A stretch of 50,679 bases of DNA from a virus. Below are positions 35,456 through 43,784 of this stretch, piece after piece. A program made the position numbers and the translations under genes. The notes beneath the pieces are model-generated. The model saw only the letters and a list, made by a program, of their open reading frames with translations, was not told where the DNA came from and searched no databases. Each line of letters begins with the position of its first letter. Within the stretch, counting starts at the first letter, position 1. Where the stretch lies: positions 1 to 50,679 of IMG/VR virus record IMGVR_UViG_3300025083_000056, one strand, 5' to 3'.

Positions 35456-37120
35456 CTACGCCTCACACACTGCGCAATTTAAGATATCTCTACCAACAGC
35501 TTGCGCCTGGTTGACACCGCGTTGATAGTACAGGGTCTTGATACCCAGCTCCCAAGCCTTGATAACCAGTTGATTGATGTCCTTCAAGGGTACCTCGTCG
35601 CTGATCATGACGTTAAGTGACTGACCTTGATCAATGTACTTCTGGCGATCTGCAGCTTGCTGCACAACCTCCATCTGAGAGATCTCAGCAAACGTCTTGA
35701 ATACATCCTTCTCGTCCTGTGTAAGGAAGTCTAGATGCTGTACTGATCCACCCTTCATCATGATGTCCTTCCATGTGGCTGCATCATCCTTACCCTTCTC
35801 GGCAAGTAGGTCTTTGAGGTATGGGTTCTTGTATGTGAACTTACCCTTAGCCAAATCCTTTGTGAAGTAGTTAGACTGCAGTGGCTCAATAGACGGAGAC
35901 ACCTGACCGAGGATGAACGAGGAAGAGGTAGTGGGGGCTACTGCCATGCGTGTGCTATGACGTAAGCCATAACCCTTGAGTACCTCTGGCTCACCACCCA
36001 TCAATGCCAACGCCTGACTCATCTTGTCAGATGAATCTTGGATGGATCGGAAGATGGACCTGTTCAGGCCACGAGCCATGACGCTCTCGAATGGGATGCC
36101 CTTGCTCTGCAGGTACGAGTGGTACCCAAGCACTCCGATACCGATGGACCTGTGCTCCTCCGCAAAACGAACAGCCTTCTCCATGAACGGTAGATCCTTA
36201 GCCTTGTCTACGAACTCAGTGTATACTGCGTCAAGAAAGGCTGTCATGATCTGCACAGCGTCAGTTCCCTTCCAGTCGTCGTAGTGCAACGCATTCATCG
36301 AAGACAAGCAGCACACGAAAGACTTGGTGTCGTCAGTGTACTCCATGATCTCAGCGCACAACTGTGAGTGCTTAATCTCCATACCCTTATCTACGTAGTA
36401 GTCTGGGCGATCTTTGTTCACGTTGTCACGGAAGAAGATGTATGGGTAACCTGTCTCACTGCGCTTCTTGTGGATCTTGGCCATGATAGAGCGCTTCTCT
36501 TGGTCGCCACGGACCATGTCCTTCATCCAGTCGTCTCCGATGCACACTGCAAACGACACGTCCTGAATGGGATGCCCCTCGCTGCGGATCTGCAAGAACT
36601 CCTCGATGTCTGGGTGTTCTACGTCTAGGTATGCAGCCCAGCTACCACGACGAACCTTACCCTGCGAGATGATGTTAGTCGTTGTGTTGAACAACTCCAT
36701 CATGGACACTGCTCCGTTAGTCTCTCCGCCTGTGCTAATCTTAGCGCCACGAGGACGCAGGTTACCGAAGTACGTAGCCGTACCTCCACCCACTTTACTC
36801 ATGGCTCCAATCTCTGCAGCACCACGCAAGATGTCGAACGTATCGTCCTGAACTGTGGTCCCGAAGCACGAGATAGGCAGGCCTTTGTTCTTGCCGAAGT
36901 TCACCCACACTGGGGTGCTCAGACTAAACCATCCACGGCTCATGTAGTCGTAGAACGTATCGGCGAAGTTGTCGAACGCCCCTTCCATTGTCTTCTCAAG
37001 GATCGCCTCTGCGTGATCGGCAATCTCTCTCACCCTCTCTTCGACCGTCTGGCCAGGGTCGAGGTAGCCCTTCTCCATAAATTGTCGGGTCTCTTCTGTG
37101 ACCCAGTAAAACTCTTTCAT
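35456..37120 (-). CDS. nrdA: Class I ribonucleotide reductase, large subunit
   Basis: NrdA reduces ribonucleotides to deoxyribonucleotides with a radical passed from NrdB. At 554 aa it is short: the N-terminal ATP-cone is missing, so dATP inhibition is probably absent. Visible elements include active-site Cys85 (LPISCFG), the finger-loop Cys255/Glu257 (HSQLCAEI), Cys270 (SFVCCLSS), RSIGIGVLGYHSYL, PTTSSSFILGQ, the radical-relay tyrosines 531-532 (LYYQR) and the C-terminal redox pair C549/C552. The usual Asn two residues before the finger-loop Cys is Gln253. The gene overlaps nrdB (TAATG) and supplies dNTPs for replication by degrading host nucleotide pools further. Confidence 0.95.
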   Translation of the reverse strand: MKEFYWVTEETRQFMEKGYLDPGQTVEERVREIADHAEAILEKTMEGAFDNFADTFYDYMSRGWFSLSTPVWVNFGKNKGLPISCFGTTVQDDTFDILRGAAEIGAMSKVGGGTATYFGNLRPRGAKISTGGETNGAVSMMELFNTTTNIISQGKVRRGSWAAYLDVEHPDIEEFLQIRSEGHPIQDVSFAVCIGDDWMKDMVRGDQEKRSIMAKIHKKRSETGYPYIFFRDNVNKDRPDYYVDKGMEIKHSQLCAEIMEYTDDTKSFVCCLSSMNALHYDDWKGTDAVQIMTAFLDAVYTEFVDKAKDLPFMEKAVRFAEEHRSIGIGVLGYHSYLQSKGIPFESVMARGLNRSIFRSIQDSSDKMSQALALMGGEPEVLKGYGLRHSTRMAVAPTTSSSFILGQVSPSIEPLQSNYFTKDLAKGKFTYKNPYLKDLLAEKGKDDAATWKDIMMKGGSVQHLDFLTQDEKDVFKTFAEISQMEVVQQAADRQKYIDQGQSLNVMISDEVPLKDINQLVIKAWELGIKTLYYQRGVNQAQAVGRDILNCAVCEA

Positions 37121-38103
37121 TAAAATAATTCTTCTGCGGTGAAACTCTTGGTGCTCTTTGCGTAGTCGATGGGCTTCTTGTGGAAGAAGTCAGACAGGGC
37201 AGAAGCATACACCTCCTCATCCATCCATGCTGTCACCTCTAGCTCGTCTTGGTTCACGGGGAACTCAAAGGCAAAGCCGATGCGACGCATGCTCTCGTTC
37301 ACACGATTCTTCAAGTAGTTGTTTAAGATAGACTCGCTAAGGAACTCATTATCAAAACCTTGCAAGATCCACTTAATCAATCCGCTCTCTGCGTCGAGGG
37401 CTACTTGCGCCTCTTCCAAGATGCGTGACTCCAGGTCAGCGTCGAACAACTCAGGGTGCTCAGCTCGGATCTGATTGACCAGAGCCATGCCTCCCTCTGC
37501 GTGCAGATTCTCTTCTTTGCTCGTGTACTGCACAACGTTAGCCGTGTCCTTGAGAACAGCCTTGAATCTATTGAATCCAAGGATGGTGTAGAACTGGCTG
37601 AACAGTGACACGTTCTCAGTGAAGAGGGTAAAGAGGATGAGACTGTACAGGAACTGCTTACGATCGTCTTCGTATACGCGATCAACGTACTTGTTGAGAT
37701 AGTTAACGCGGTTCAGTACAGGCTCATTCTCCAGGAGCGTCTTGAACTCGTCCTCCAATCCGAGCTTCGTCAGGATCTCTGAGTAGGCACGGGAATGGAC
37801 TACTTCAACGCCTCCAAATACAGCCCCCATGTCCGCAATCTCTGGCTTAGGCAGATGCTTACCAATGTTCGACCAGTATGACTTCACTGCCACTTCAACC
37901 TGCGAGATGAGAAGGATGGCGCGTTTGATCACATCGCGCTCCTGCTCGGTCAGGCTCGTATGGTAGTCCTGAACGTCAGCCTTGAAGTTAAATTCATTGT
38001 GAGTCCAGTGGCTTGCCCACATCGCGTTGATGAGTGGGTCAGTGATTTCAGAATAGTCGAAGGGCTTGTAGCTCAGCCTCTTCTCAAAGATTGAGGTAGT
38101 CAT
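37120..38103 (-). CDS. nrdB: Class I ribonucleotide reductase, small subunit
   Basis: This 327-aa protein holds the diiron/tyrosyl radical cofactor. Metal ligands are visible as Glu70 (SQVEVA), Glu100 and His103 (GVEVVHSRAY), Glu163 (LFTENVS), Glu198 and His201 (KEENLH). The radical tyrosine is Tyr107, four residues after His103, as in E. coli Y122. The C-terminus ends in an acidic tail (FTAEELF) that would bind NrdA. The first iron ligand is Glu rather than Asp, which is common. It lies upstream of nrdA on the same transcript and downstream of two nuclease genes. Confidence 0.95.
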   Translation of the reverse strand: MTTSIFEKRLSYKPFDYSEITDPLINAMWASHWTHNEFNFKADVQDYHTSLTEQERDVIKRAILLISQVEVAVKSYWSNIGKHLPKPEIADMGAVFGGVEVVHSRAYSEILTKLGLEDEFKTLLENEPVLNRVNYLNKYVDRVYEDDRKQFLYSLILFTLFTENVSLFSQFYTILGFNRFKAVLKDTANVVQYTSKEENLHAEGGMALVNQIRAEHPELFDADLESRILEEAQVALDAESGLIKWILQGFDNEFLSESILNNYLKNRVNESMRRIGFAFEFPVNQDELEVTAWMDEEVYASALSDFFHKKPIDYAKSTKSFTAEELF

Positions 38104-38143
38104 GGAGGTAGTAAAAAGGTTGATGAAAGGACCTACAAGATAC

Positions 38144-38593
38144 TCAATAATCCGTCTCGTAGCCCCACACTCGGTAGGACTCTAAACACTTGAGGTCGTG
38201 TAAGTTGAGTTTTGTGATGACATCTTCACGGTCTTTGCGACTGTACTTTTTTCGGTACGCATGTCTCTTGTCCGTAACAAATTCATCGATGACATTCTTC
38301 TCACACCAGAATGCCAACTCTTGTCTGTCGACAATGGCAAACCCACCCTCTTCGGGTATGTCGAATGCGATGATGTGCGCGTTGCCATACATCCATCCTG
38401 GGTTTCCCCTAACGTTTTTGAATTCACACCAGATTTCGTCTGGTAGATTGTTTCCCTTGACATCAACTGCGTGCTTCCTGTCTGTGTACAGGAGCCAGTA
38501 ATCGATGTGCTTGTGCATATCTTCCTTGCGGCTGGCCTTCACGACCTCAAACCCAAGTTTCTCTGCGGCCCTCTTGAACCTCACCTCTGCCAT
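38144..38593 (-). CDS. PD-(D/E)XK-type endonuclease (resolvase-like)
   Basis: I choose the ATG at 38593, which gives 149 aa and leaves a 13-nt gap to the upstream gene; an ATG at 38638 would overlap that gene by 32 nt. The protein has an N-terminal helix (AEVRFKRAAEKLGFEVVKAS), then HIDYWLLYTDRKHAVDVKG. Asp31, Asp44 and Lys46 fit the PD-(D/E)XK core, with a second acid at CEFK (57-59). This pattern occurs in small phage nucleases acting in recombination or packaging. The exact substrate is unknown. Confidence 0.7.
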   Translation of the reverse strand: MAEVRFKRAAEKLGFEVVKASRKEDMHKHIDYWLLYTDRKHAVDVKGNNLPDEIWCEFKNVRGNPGWMYGNAHIIAFDIPEEGGFAIVDRQELAFWCEKNVIDEFVTDKRHAYRKKYSRKDREDVITKLNLHDLKCLESYRVWGYETDY

Positions 38594-38606
38594 TCTGCCA
38601 GTGGAG

Positions 38607-38861
38607 TTAGAATAACTCCTCCTGCTCTGGCTTTGCATTTGCTTCCCAGTATTCGTATGATGAATCTCTTGCTAAACTTGCTTCGTGCCTCAGCTTTGAT
38701 ATCATAGAGTCAATGACTCTTGATACCTCCCCAGGGTCCTCCTTAGGTTTGCCGTCTGAGGTGTAGAGGTCTTCGCTGTAGTTAGTTATGACCTCATACA
38801 TCCTCTCGATAGCTACCCCGTAGGCAGTACCTAGGGCTTCGATTGGAATCTTCTTGTTCAT
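38607..38861 (-). CDS. Unknown small protein between nuclease genes
   Basis: This 84-aa protein is mainly helical with an acidic C-terminus (ANAKPEQEELF). It overlaps the upstream nuclease gene by 4 nt. The EELF tail resembles the C-terminus of NrdB, but similarity over so few residues is not evidence of shared function. No family is recognised. Confidence 0.7.
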   Translation of the reverse strand: MNKKIPIEALGTAYGVAIERMYEVITNYSEDLYTSDGKPKEDPGEVSRVIDSMISKLRHEASLARDSSYEYWEANAKPEQEELF

Positions 38862-39304
38862 TTTGATTTGATTATTTGGATGGCTTCTTCAATTTGTTGC
38901 CTGTTACGGCAGATGAATAACATCGGGAGTGGCTCACCAAGTTTCATTAGGTAGTCCATGAACAGCTTCCACCGCATGGGGAAGTCATGGTGTGAATGGA
39001 TGTACCCTTTGGTCTCGATGATCCAGCTCCCATCCTTTGCTACGAAGTCAGGGGTGTATCTGATTGGAAGAACCACCTTGCCAGTCTTGTCAATCAGACT
39101 CTTTGATTTTGGAGTCATCTTGAAATAAGTCTGTGGGTAGTTAAACTTGGGGAGGATCTCGTACTCACGTTCCTCGTAGGCAAAACTTAGCCCCGATTCA
39201 GCGAGAAGATTCCCACATGTCTTTTCCAATCCGCTCTTGTACTTCCCTAAATCCCTTTTCTTAGCGGACTTCCTCTTCGTAGTTCCTTTCCTTTGTCGCT
39301 TCAC
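38858..39304 (-). CDS. T7 endonuclease I-like resolvase
   Basis: This 148-aa protein starts with GTG at 39304 and overlaps the end of the primase-helicase gene. After a basic N-terminus (RQRKGTTKRKSAKKR) it has YKSGLEKTCGNLL (Glu27), YTPDF (Asp86) and WIIETKG (Glu97, Lys99), the active-site pattern of T7 endonuclease I and related nucleases. These cut Holliday junctions and branched DNA before packaging and can degrade host DNA. Size matches the family (about 150 aa). The substrate is inferred from the family. Confidence 0.82.
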   Translation of the reverse strand: MKRQRKGTTKRKSAKKRDLGKYKSGLEKTCGNLLAESGLSFAYEEREYEILPKFNYPQTYFKMTPKSKSLIDKTGKVVLPIRYTPDFVAKDGSWIIETKGYIHSHHDFPMRWKLFMDYLMKLGEPLPMLFICRNRQQIEEAIQIIKSK

Positions 39305-41126
39305 TCTGCGAAGTTACAGCGGAATCTTGGAAAAAGAACTCGTTAGAGGGCATATTAAACCGCTTGTACTTATCAAACTCTTTATCAATGCTTTGAAATA
39401 GCTCACTACCTGTCGTATTGATACGGAAGGCTGTGTGAGAAGTATTCATTGTAAAGGTGATTGGGTCGTCGATAGGGGTAGGCTGTCCACCTGTCTCCGT
39501 CTCACGGACCTTACGGATATGCAACTCAGTAGTTTTCTTGATGTTGTGGTCTGGGGCCTGCACCTTGCGATGAACCGTCATGAAGCAGTCAGCTCGGTTG
39601 ACGAACTTACCGCCACCCTCGGTGTCCTCTGCGTATGGTGCAACAGGCAACCCGTCGTCACCCTTGCGTCGTTGCGCCTCAGTCACAGCGTGCATGTTCA
39701 ACCACACAGCTACGTCATTGGAGTTAGAGAAAGTCAAGAACTCTGAAGCCGCTTGGTAGTGGTAGTCATGAGAGTTACCATTGCCACTGAGCTCAATCTT
39801 AAGGCTGTTGTAGGGGTCAACAAACACAGCGTCGCACTCCTGTTGCCTTACGATCTTCTCAAGGAAGACTATGATATCAGAGTAAGAGTACACTTGGTTG
39901 TTACTAATGACAGTGAAGTGCTCGTTCACCCACTTGTAAGCATCCTTGCGTTGGTCGTAGGTCATGTCACCGATCTTCCTGTTGACTGCGAACTGCATGA
40001 GAGACATCTTCAATGATGCGGTTCTGTTCTCCGAAGAGTACACCACCCACCTCCATCCGTGCCTCACAGCTGAGTTCACCATCATGTACAAGGCGAACGT
40101 AGTCTTACCCACGTTGGAGTGCCCGTTCATAATCATGAACTCCTTCTTGTAACGGAAGTGCTGGTCAAGCTTTGCGTCGCCAGTGTCCAGACCCACAGGG
40201 ATCTTTCCGTTGGCGAAGTCGTCGATCCACCTGAAGTCCTCGTCGTCAGAAGAAATGAAGGACATGTCTCCATCGTTGATGAGCAGATCACGCTGGGCGT
40301 CTTGCTCGTTGTCAATGACCTCTCGGATTGGCATGTTCTTACCTACCTCGATGGCTTGACGGATGGTTTGCATGGCCGCCTGCTCGCTATCGATGTCACG
40401 CTTGCAGATCTCACGAAACAGAACTCGCACAGCCTCCTCTTCTTCAATACGACCTGCTGAGATGTAACCACCTACCAGCTTGGACGCCTTAAGTAGAGCC
40501 GCATGCTTCTCTCCGTCGTCTGACTGACGGATCATTCGTGCCGCGAGGTTGAGCTTCATGTAGTCTGTGAACTCCCCCACCTTCGCCTCCTGCACTTGCT
40601 CACTACGCTCTGTTGCGAACGCACCAAACTTCTTGGCCTCGGGGTTTATGATGAGGTCAGGATCGTAAGACTCGAAGCAAGCTCGTGACTCGTTGATGCC
40701 AGACTCGTCTACCTCTAGGTCGTACTGCTTGTGGAAGTACGTCCGAAGCGCACGAAAGTGATCTCTGTGACGCTCAGGGTTGGTGACTCGGACTAGAGCT
40801 TTGAGCCCATCACCACTCGGTGAAACCCAGCAGCTGTAGACGTGAGCATCCGTAGCCAGAGCGCTCTTGGCCTGAGCAACGTCAATGTGATCGAAGTCCA
40901 GAACAAGAATTCCGCTGTGCTCGAATAGAGCATCATCTGAGCGCGATGCAAACTCACCGCTGAAGCATACGACAGGAAGTTTCTTCTTCGAGCTCTTGTC
41001 TCCAGATCGTACCGCATCAATCGTAGTTTTCGACTGGCCCGTCTTGATTCTGTCGAGGGCAGTCGTGACGTTCACATGGTGTGGCGCGTTCTTGTCGAAG
41101 ACGTCTTTGAAGAAGGTCACTTTCAT
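39261..41126 (-). CDS. Primase-helicase: BT4734-type primase domain fused to RecA-like helicase
   Basis: The ATG at 41126 gives 621 aa; a TTG 15 nt upstream is less likely. Residues 1-165 match the BT4734/VirE N-terminal domain, a relative of archaeo-eukaryotic primases: FFKDVFDKNAPHHV, LPVVCFSGEF, LVLDFDH (76-80, catalytic Asp pair), SPSGDGLKALVRV and RACFESYDPDL. A linker leads to a DnaB/RecA-like ATPase with Walker A GHSNVGKTT (335-343) and Walker B-like DAVFVDPYN (432-440). It would unwind and prime at the fork in one chain. It begins inside the DUF3310-like gene and overlaps the nuclease gene at its end. Confidence 0.88.
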   Translation of the reverse strand: MKVTFFKDVFDKNAPHHVNVTTALDRIKTGQSKTTIDAVRSGDKSSKKKLPVVCFSGEFASRSDDALFEHSGILVLDFDHIDVAQAKSALATDAHVYSCWVSPSGDGLKALVRVTNPERHRDHFRALRTYFHKQYDLEVDESGINESRACFESYDPDLIINPEAKKFGAFATERSEQVQEAKVGEFTDYMKLNLAARMIRQSDDGEKHAALLKASKLVGGYISAGRIEEEEAVRVLFREICKRDIDSEQAAMQTIRQAIEVGKNMPIREVIDNEQDAQRDLLINDGDMSFISSDDEDFRWIDDFANGKIPVGLDTGDAKLDQHFRYKKEFMIMNGHSNVGKTTFALYMMVNSAVRHGWRWVVYSSENRTASLKMSLMQFAVNRKIGDMTYDQRKDAYKWVNEHFTVISNNQVYSYSDIIVFLEKIVRQQECDAVFVDPYNSLKIELSGNGNSHDYHYQAASEFLTFSNSNDVAVWLNMHAVTEAQRRKGDDGLPVAPYAEDTEGGGKFVNRADCFMTVHRKVQAPDHNIKKTTELHIRKVRETETGGQPTPIDDPITFTMNTSHTAFRINTTGSELFQSIDKEFDKYKRFNMPSNEFFFQDSAVTSQSEATKERNYEEEVR

Positions 41127-41325
41127 TGTATTCGTATTCAAGGATTAGTTCTAAGTAGTGAATGGCTTTGATGATATCCTCCGCCCCATTCTTTTGGCGG
41201 TGTCGGCACAGGTACTTGATGACATTGCCTTCTATGAATCCGAGCTTGTTCTTGAAGATGAACTCGGTGGGTTGGATCGCCATGTCGTAGTGATCACCAC
41301 CCTCTTGTCTATTTGATGGTTTCAT
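41017..41325 (-). CDS. DUF3310-like phage protein
   Basis: This 102-aa protein carries GGDHYDMAIQPTEFIFKNKLGF, EGNVIKYLCRHRQKNG and DIIKAIHYLELIL, the signature of DUF3310, found next to replication genes in many phages and sometimes called nucleotide kinase-like, without firm proof. The conserved part ends near residue 62; the rest (SDLLQRRLRQERATP) lies wholly over the start of the primase-helicase gene, an overlap of about 110 nt. It overlaps the upstream gene by 4 nt. Confidence 0.82.
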   Translation of the reverse strand: MKPSNRQEGGDHYDMAIQPTEFIFKNKLGFIEGNVIKYLCRHRQKNGAEDIIKAIHYLELILEYEYNESDLLQRRLRQERATPCERHDCPRQNQDGPVENYD

Positions 41326-41582
41326 ATTGCGCTGCTGTTTACTTTACCTACTGCTTTCTTCGAGCGTATCTGTCGGATCATAATTGACTTGATGCCCTTG
41401 TATGTTTTTCCGTACAGCTCGGTCTCTAATCTGTCCATGGTCTTGATGTCCTTGGACATGATGTCTGCAGGTTTGTCGTACCTACTGACAATCCATACAA
41501 CTCTATCCAGTATGCGCTTCCCCTTCTTGTAGGAGATGTCCGCTGTCATTGAGTAGATGTTCGGGAGATTTTCATTGCCCAT
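41322..41582 (-). CDS. Unknown small basic protein of replication operon
   Basis: This 86-aa, lysine-rich helical protein contains DISYKKGKRILDRVVWIVSRYDKP and TYKGIKSIMIRQIRSKKAVG. It is coupled to its neighbours by overlaps (4 nt with the DUF3310-like gene, 37 nt with the upstream gene). I do not recognise a family. Confidence 0.7.
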   Translation of the reverse strand: MGNENLPNIYSMTADISYKKGKRILDRVVWIVSRYDKPADIMSKDIKTMDRLETELYGKTYKGIKSIMIRQIRSKKAVGKVNSSAI

Positions 41583-41851
41583 TTCTTTTTCAGTTTGTCA
41601 GCGATCCATTGCATCGACACCTTCTTTCCCATCACATCCCTGCAATCTTCTCTGGTGAGTACAACTGTGTTGTCACCCTTCTTGTTGGGGATGAACAGAC
41701 ACAGGAACTTCTCTGTGAAGGTTGGGATGTAGACGTTGAATTCGGAATCGTAGTCGTTCATGACGCAATGAAATGTGAGGTTGACGTTGTCTTTACTTCC
41801 GCAGAAAGAGAAGGGACCGAGAAACTTTACGTCTCTCAGCCCCCACTCCAT
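41546..41851 (-). CDS. Unknown small protein
   Basis: The ATG at 41851 yields 101 aa and starts 22 nt after the SSB-like gene; further upstream starts would lie inside that gene. The protein is beta-rich in its first half (VKFLGPFSFCGSKDNVNLTFHCV) and basic at its C-terminus (WIADKLKKKWAMKIS). Its place between SSB-like and replication genes suggests a DNA-metabolic role, without further proof. Confidence 0.7.
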   Translation of the reverse strand: MEWGLRDVKFLGPFSFCGSKDNVNLTFHCVMNDYDSEFNVYIPTFTEKFLCLFIPNKKGDNTVVLTREDCRDVMGKKVSMQWIADKLKKKWAMKISRTSTQ

Positions 41852-41873
41852 GGCTGCGTAGAGCCCTACTGGT

Positions 41874-42182
41874 TTAGAAGGGCAGGTCCGCAGACTCCTG
41901 CTCTGCATTAGCTGCTTGTTTTTGTTGACGCTTTTCCTTGGCCGCTTCGCTGTTCGGGTTGAACACGCGGGCACAAGCTTTGCCGTTCTTGCTCATGAAG
42001 AGAGTCACGTACACGTTGCCGCCACGACCTTCTTCGTCACGCTTGGTGACGTACTGGTCGAGCATGTCTTTGAGTTCGTGATCCTTGAGACGGACGTTCC
42101 AAGAGATAAGCTCTCCTGCGTCATTGAACTTGGGGTCATCGGCCCAGCCGACGAGAACTGAATCATACTTTTGATCGCTCAT
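41874..42182 (-). CDS. Probable single-stranded DNA-binding protein
   Basis: The ATG at 42182 (MSDQKYDSV) gives 102 aa and follows an AT-rich leader. The body is beta-rich (VYVTLFMSKNGKACARVF) with an acidic, disordered C-terminal tail ending in DLPF. A short acidic tail that ends in D(I/L)PF is the protein-interaction tip of bacterial SSBs, and the size suits a phage SSB. It sits between exonuclease/annealing genes and the helicase. Fold homology is not certain. Confidence 0.6.
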   Translation of the reverse strand: MSDQKYDSVLVGWADDPKFNDAGELISWNVRLKDHELKDMLDQYVTKRDEEGRGGNVYVTLFMSKNGKACARVFNPNSEAAKEKRQQKQAANAEQESADLPF

Positions 42183-42224
42183 TGTAAAATAAAATTTAGT
42201 AAGTGTGAAAAAATTGTCATTGCG

Positions 42225-42232
42225 CAAATGTA
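42225..42232 (-). promoter_or_regulatory. Promoter -7 box TACATTTG for SSB/replication operon
   Basis: On the minus strand TACATTTG fits TAnnTTTG and lies 42 nt before the ATG of the SSB-like gene, leaving a leader of about 36 nt. No clear -33 TTTG is seen. The box would start the operon down to nrdA. Confidence 0.5.
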
Positions 42233-42266
42233 GCCTCCAGTGAGTAGTAAGCCACACATTGCTCTG

Positions 42267-43055
42267 TTAAACTTTGAATTGTACATAGTCTTGTTCTGGT
42301 GTTTTGTTGCCCTGGAGGAAGCCTTCGATGCGCTCGATGGCGTCATTGAATTTCATTTCACCAGCGAACAATGTTTCATCGGAACACTCCACCACTGCAG
42401 GTAGATAGGGGTACGTCTTCTCTTGCACAAGCCAGTAGAACTTGTTGACACCAAACACCTTGCAGTAGATGTAAGCTTGGATGTCGTATGAGAAATCACG
42501 TACACTATAACGGAACTTGTCAACAGCCTTCGTAGACTTGGAGTCGACGATGAATCCATCACCGAGGCAGTCTAGAAAACCTTTGACCTTGATAGGGCCG
42601 AGCATCTCGTTGAACTCTACTTGGTAGTTGCCTGAGGACAGGAGGCTGTCCACCAGACCGCAACGTTCGAGTCTATCGATCATCTCGTTCGCCATCTTCC
42701 AATCAGCAGGTGAGCAAAGCTCCTTGCCTTGCTTGCCCGCCTCTTCAATGAGAGCTGCTTGCATCTCCTTGAACTCCTTCGTCAATTTTGGACGCTTTGA
42801 CGCACGGGTTTTGTCCGAGCATCTGTCAAGGATAGCATCATCTGATACTACTGAGTAGGTATCAAACGCTTTCTCACGTTCGAATAGAAGCATGTCGTAG
42901 AGTGTACCGAAGGTCAGTGCGTGTGACTGGAACTTCAGTTCACCTTTCATGTACTGGTCGAACTTCGCCATGTCGGTGAGAGCCACCTTCAATGACGAGT
43001 ACGACAGGTGCGGCTTGTTGTACCGCTCTTGTAGTGCTTGAGGGATATCAATCAT
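42267..43055 (-). CDS. RecE/exonuclease VIII-like nuclease
   Basis: This 262-aa protein has the PD-(D/E)XK layout of the RecE C-terminal or DUF3799 nuclease family. It shows SHALTFGTLYDMLLF near residues 44-58, Glu147 (VEFNE), Asp162 (VKGFLDCLG), Asp171 and Lys173 (FIVDSKST) and the helix DIQAYIYCKV. Such exonucleases resect double-stranded DNA to give 3' single strands for annealing. A probable annealing protein is encoded two genes upstream. The gene overlaps the HTH membrane gene by 8 nt. Confidence 0.85.
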   Translation of the reverse strand: MIDIPQALQERYNKPHLSYSSLKVALTDMAKFDQYMKGELKFQSHALTFGTLYDMLLFEREKAFDTYSVVSDDAILDRCSDKTRASKRPKLTKEFKEMQAALIEEAGKQGKELCSPADWKMANEMIDRLERCGLVDSLLSSGNYQVEFNEMLGPIKVKGFLDCLGDGFIVDSKSTKAVDKFRYSVRDFSYDIQAYIYCKVFGVNKFYWLVQEKTYPYLPAVVECSDETLFAGEMKFNDAIERIEGFLQGNKTPEQDYVQFKV

Positions 43056-43269
43056 TCAAGTACCTATGAACCGTGGACTTAGGAATCCAAGTGCGACGGG
43101 AGATTTCACGAATCGTCATGCCCTTCTTTCGGAGGGTGCGTACTTGCCTAATCTGGCTTGCGTACTTCATGCGATTGTTCTGCGCCTCCCTGCGCTCCTG
43201 CAGCTCAAGGTAGATACCTGAGACTGCAAGAACCGCGAGGACTCCTGAGATGAATCCGAGCAACATCAT
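43048..43269 (-). CDS. Small protein with N-terminal membrane helix and C-terminal HTH
   Basis: This 73-aa protein begins with a hydrophobic segment (MLLGFISGVLAVLAVSGIYL). It ends in a helix-turn-helix of the resolvase/Tc1 type (LRKKGMTIREISRRTWIPKSTVHRYL). It thus looks like a membrane-anchored DNA-binding protein. The gene overlaps both neighbours (exonuclease and annealing-protein genes). A role in tethering replication or regulating the operon is possible but unproven. Confidence 0.72.
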   Translation of the reverse strand: MMLLGFISGVLAVLAVSGIYLELQERREAQNNRMKYASQIRQVRTLRKKGMTIREISRRTWIPKSTVHRYLND

Positions 43270-43784
43270 CGCACAAACTTCTTAAGACCCGCCATTTGCT
43301 TTTCGCTGAGCTGGTCGCCATACTTAGTGACGATGCTGTCGAAAGCTTTCTGCTTGTTTGTCTGTGACTTGATGTACGTCACGGCTTTGTCCATGATGTT
43401 TTCAGTCGGAACACTGGCGCTCGTTTCTTGCTTGGCAATGGCGTCTTGGACTTCATTAGCTGACGCAATAGACGCGTCGATTCCGATTCCGAGAATTGCC
43501 AGTGCGCGACCGACGGCTGATGTTTCACAGTTTTCGACATAGCTAGTTTTGTTGATGTTGGACGAACCTTTTTCCTCGTGAGCATGCCCTTGCGCTACGA
43601 TCTGACCCTCGGGGGTCGTGATTGTACATAGGCACAAGCATTGCTCTGAGTCAAGCACAGGGAACTCCGTAAGGATGCCCCAGTTCTTGTACTGCTCCTC
43701 TTGTCGGAAGAACTTGATGCGCTCGTTGACTTCAACGTACTGCTTGCCACGAATGTTCGTGGTCTTGAACTTGTAATTAGACAT
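43266..43784 (-). CDS. Probable single-strand annealing (recombination) protein
   Basis: This 172-aa protein contains YVEVNERIKFFRQ, YKNWGILTEFP, a beta-hairpin region (IVAQGHAHEEKG) and NKTSYVENCETSAVGRALAILGIG followed by IASANEVQDAI. The SxVGRALA-type motif appears in Rad52/ERF-like phage annealing proteins and related families. With the RecE-like exonuclease two genes downstream it would form a recombination pair. The C-terminal 50 residues are lysine-rich and helical. The family call is tentative; the context supports it. Confidence 0.55.
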   Translation of the reverse strand: MSNYKFKTTNIRGKQYVEVNERIKFFRQEEQYKNWGILTEFPVLDSEQCLCLCTITTPEGQIVAQGHAHEEKGSSNINKTSYVENCETSAVGRALAILGIGIDASIASANEVQDAIAKQETSASVPTENIMDKAVTYIKSQTNKQKAFDSIVTKYGDQLSEKQMAGLKKFVR

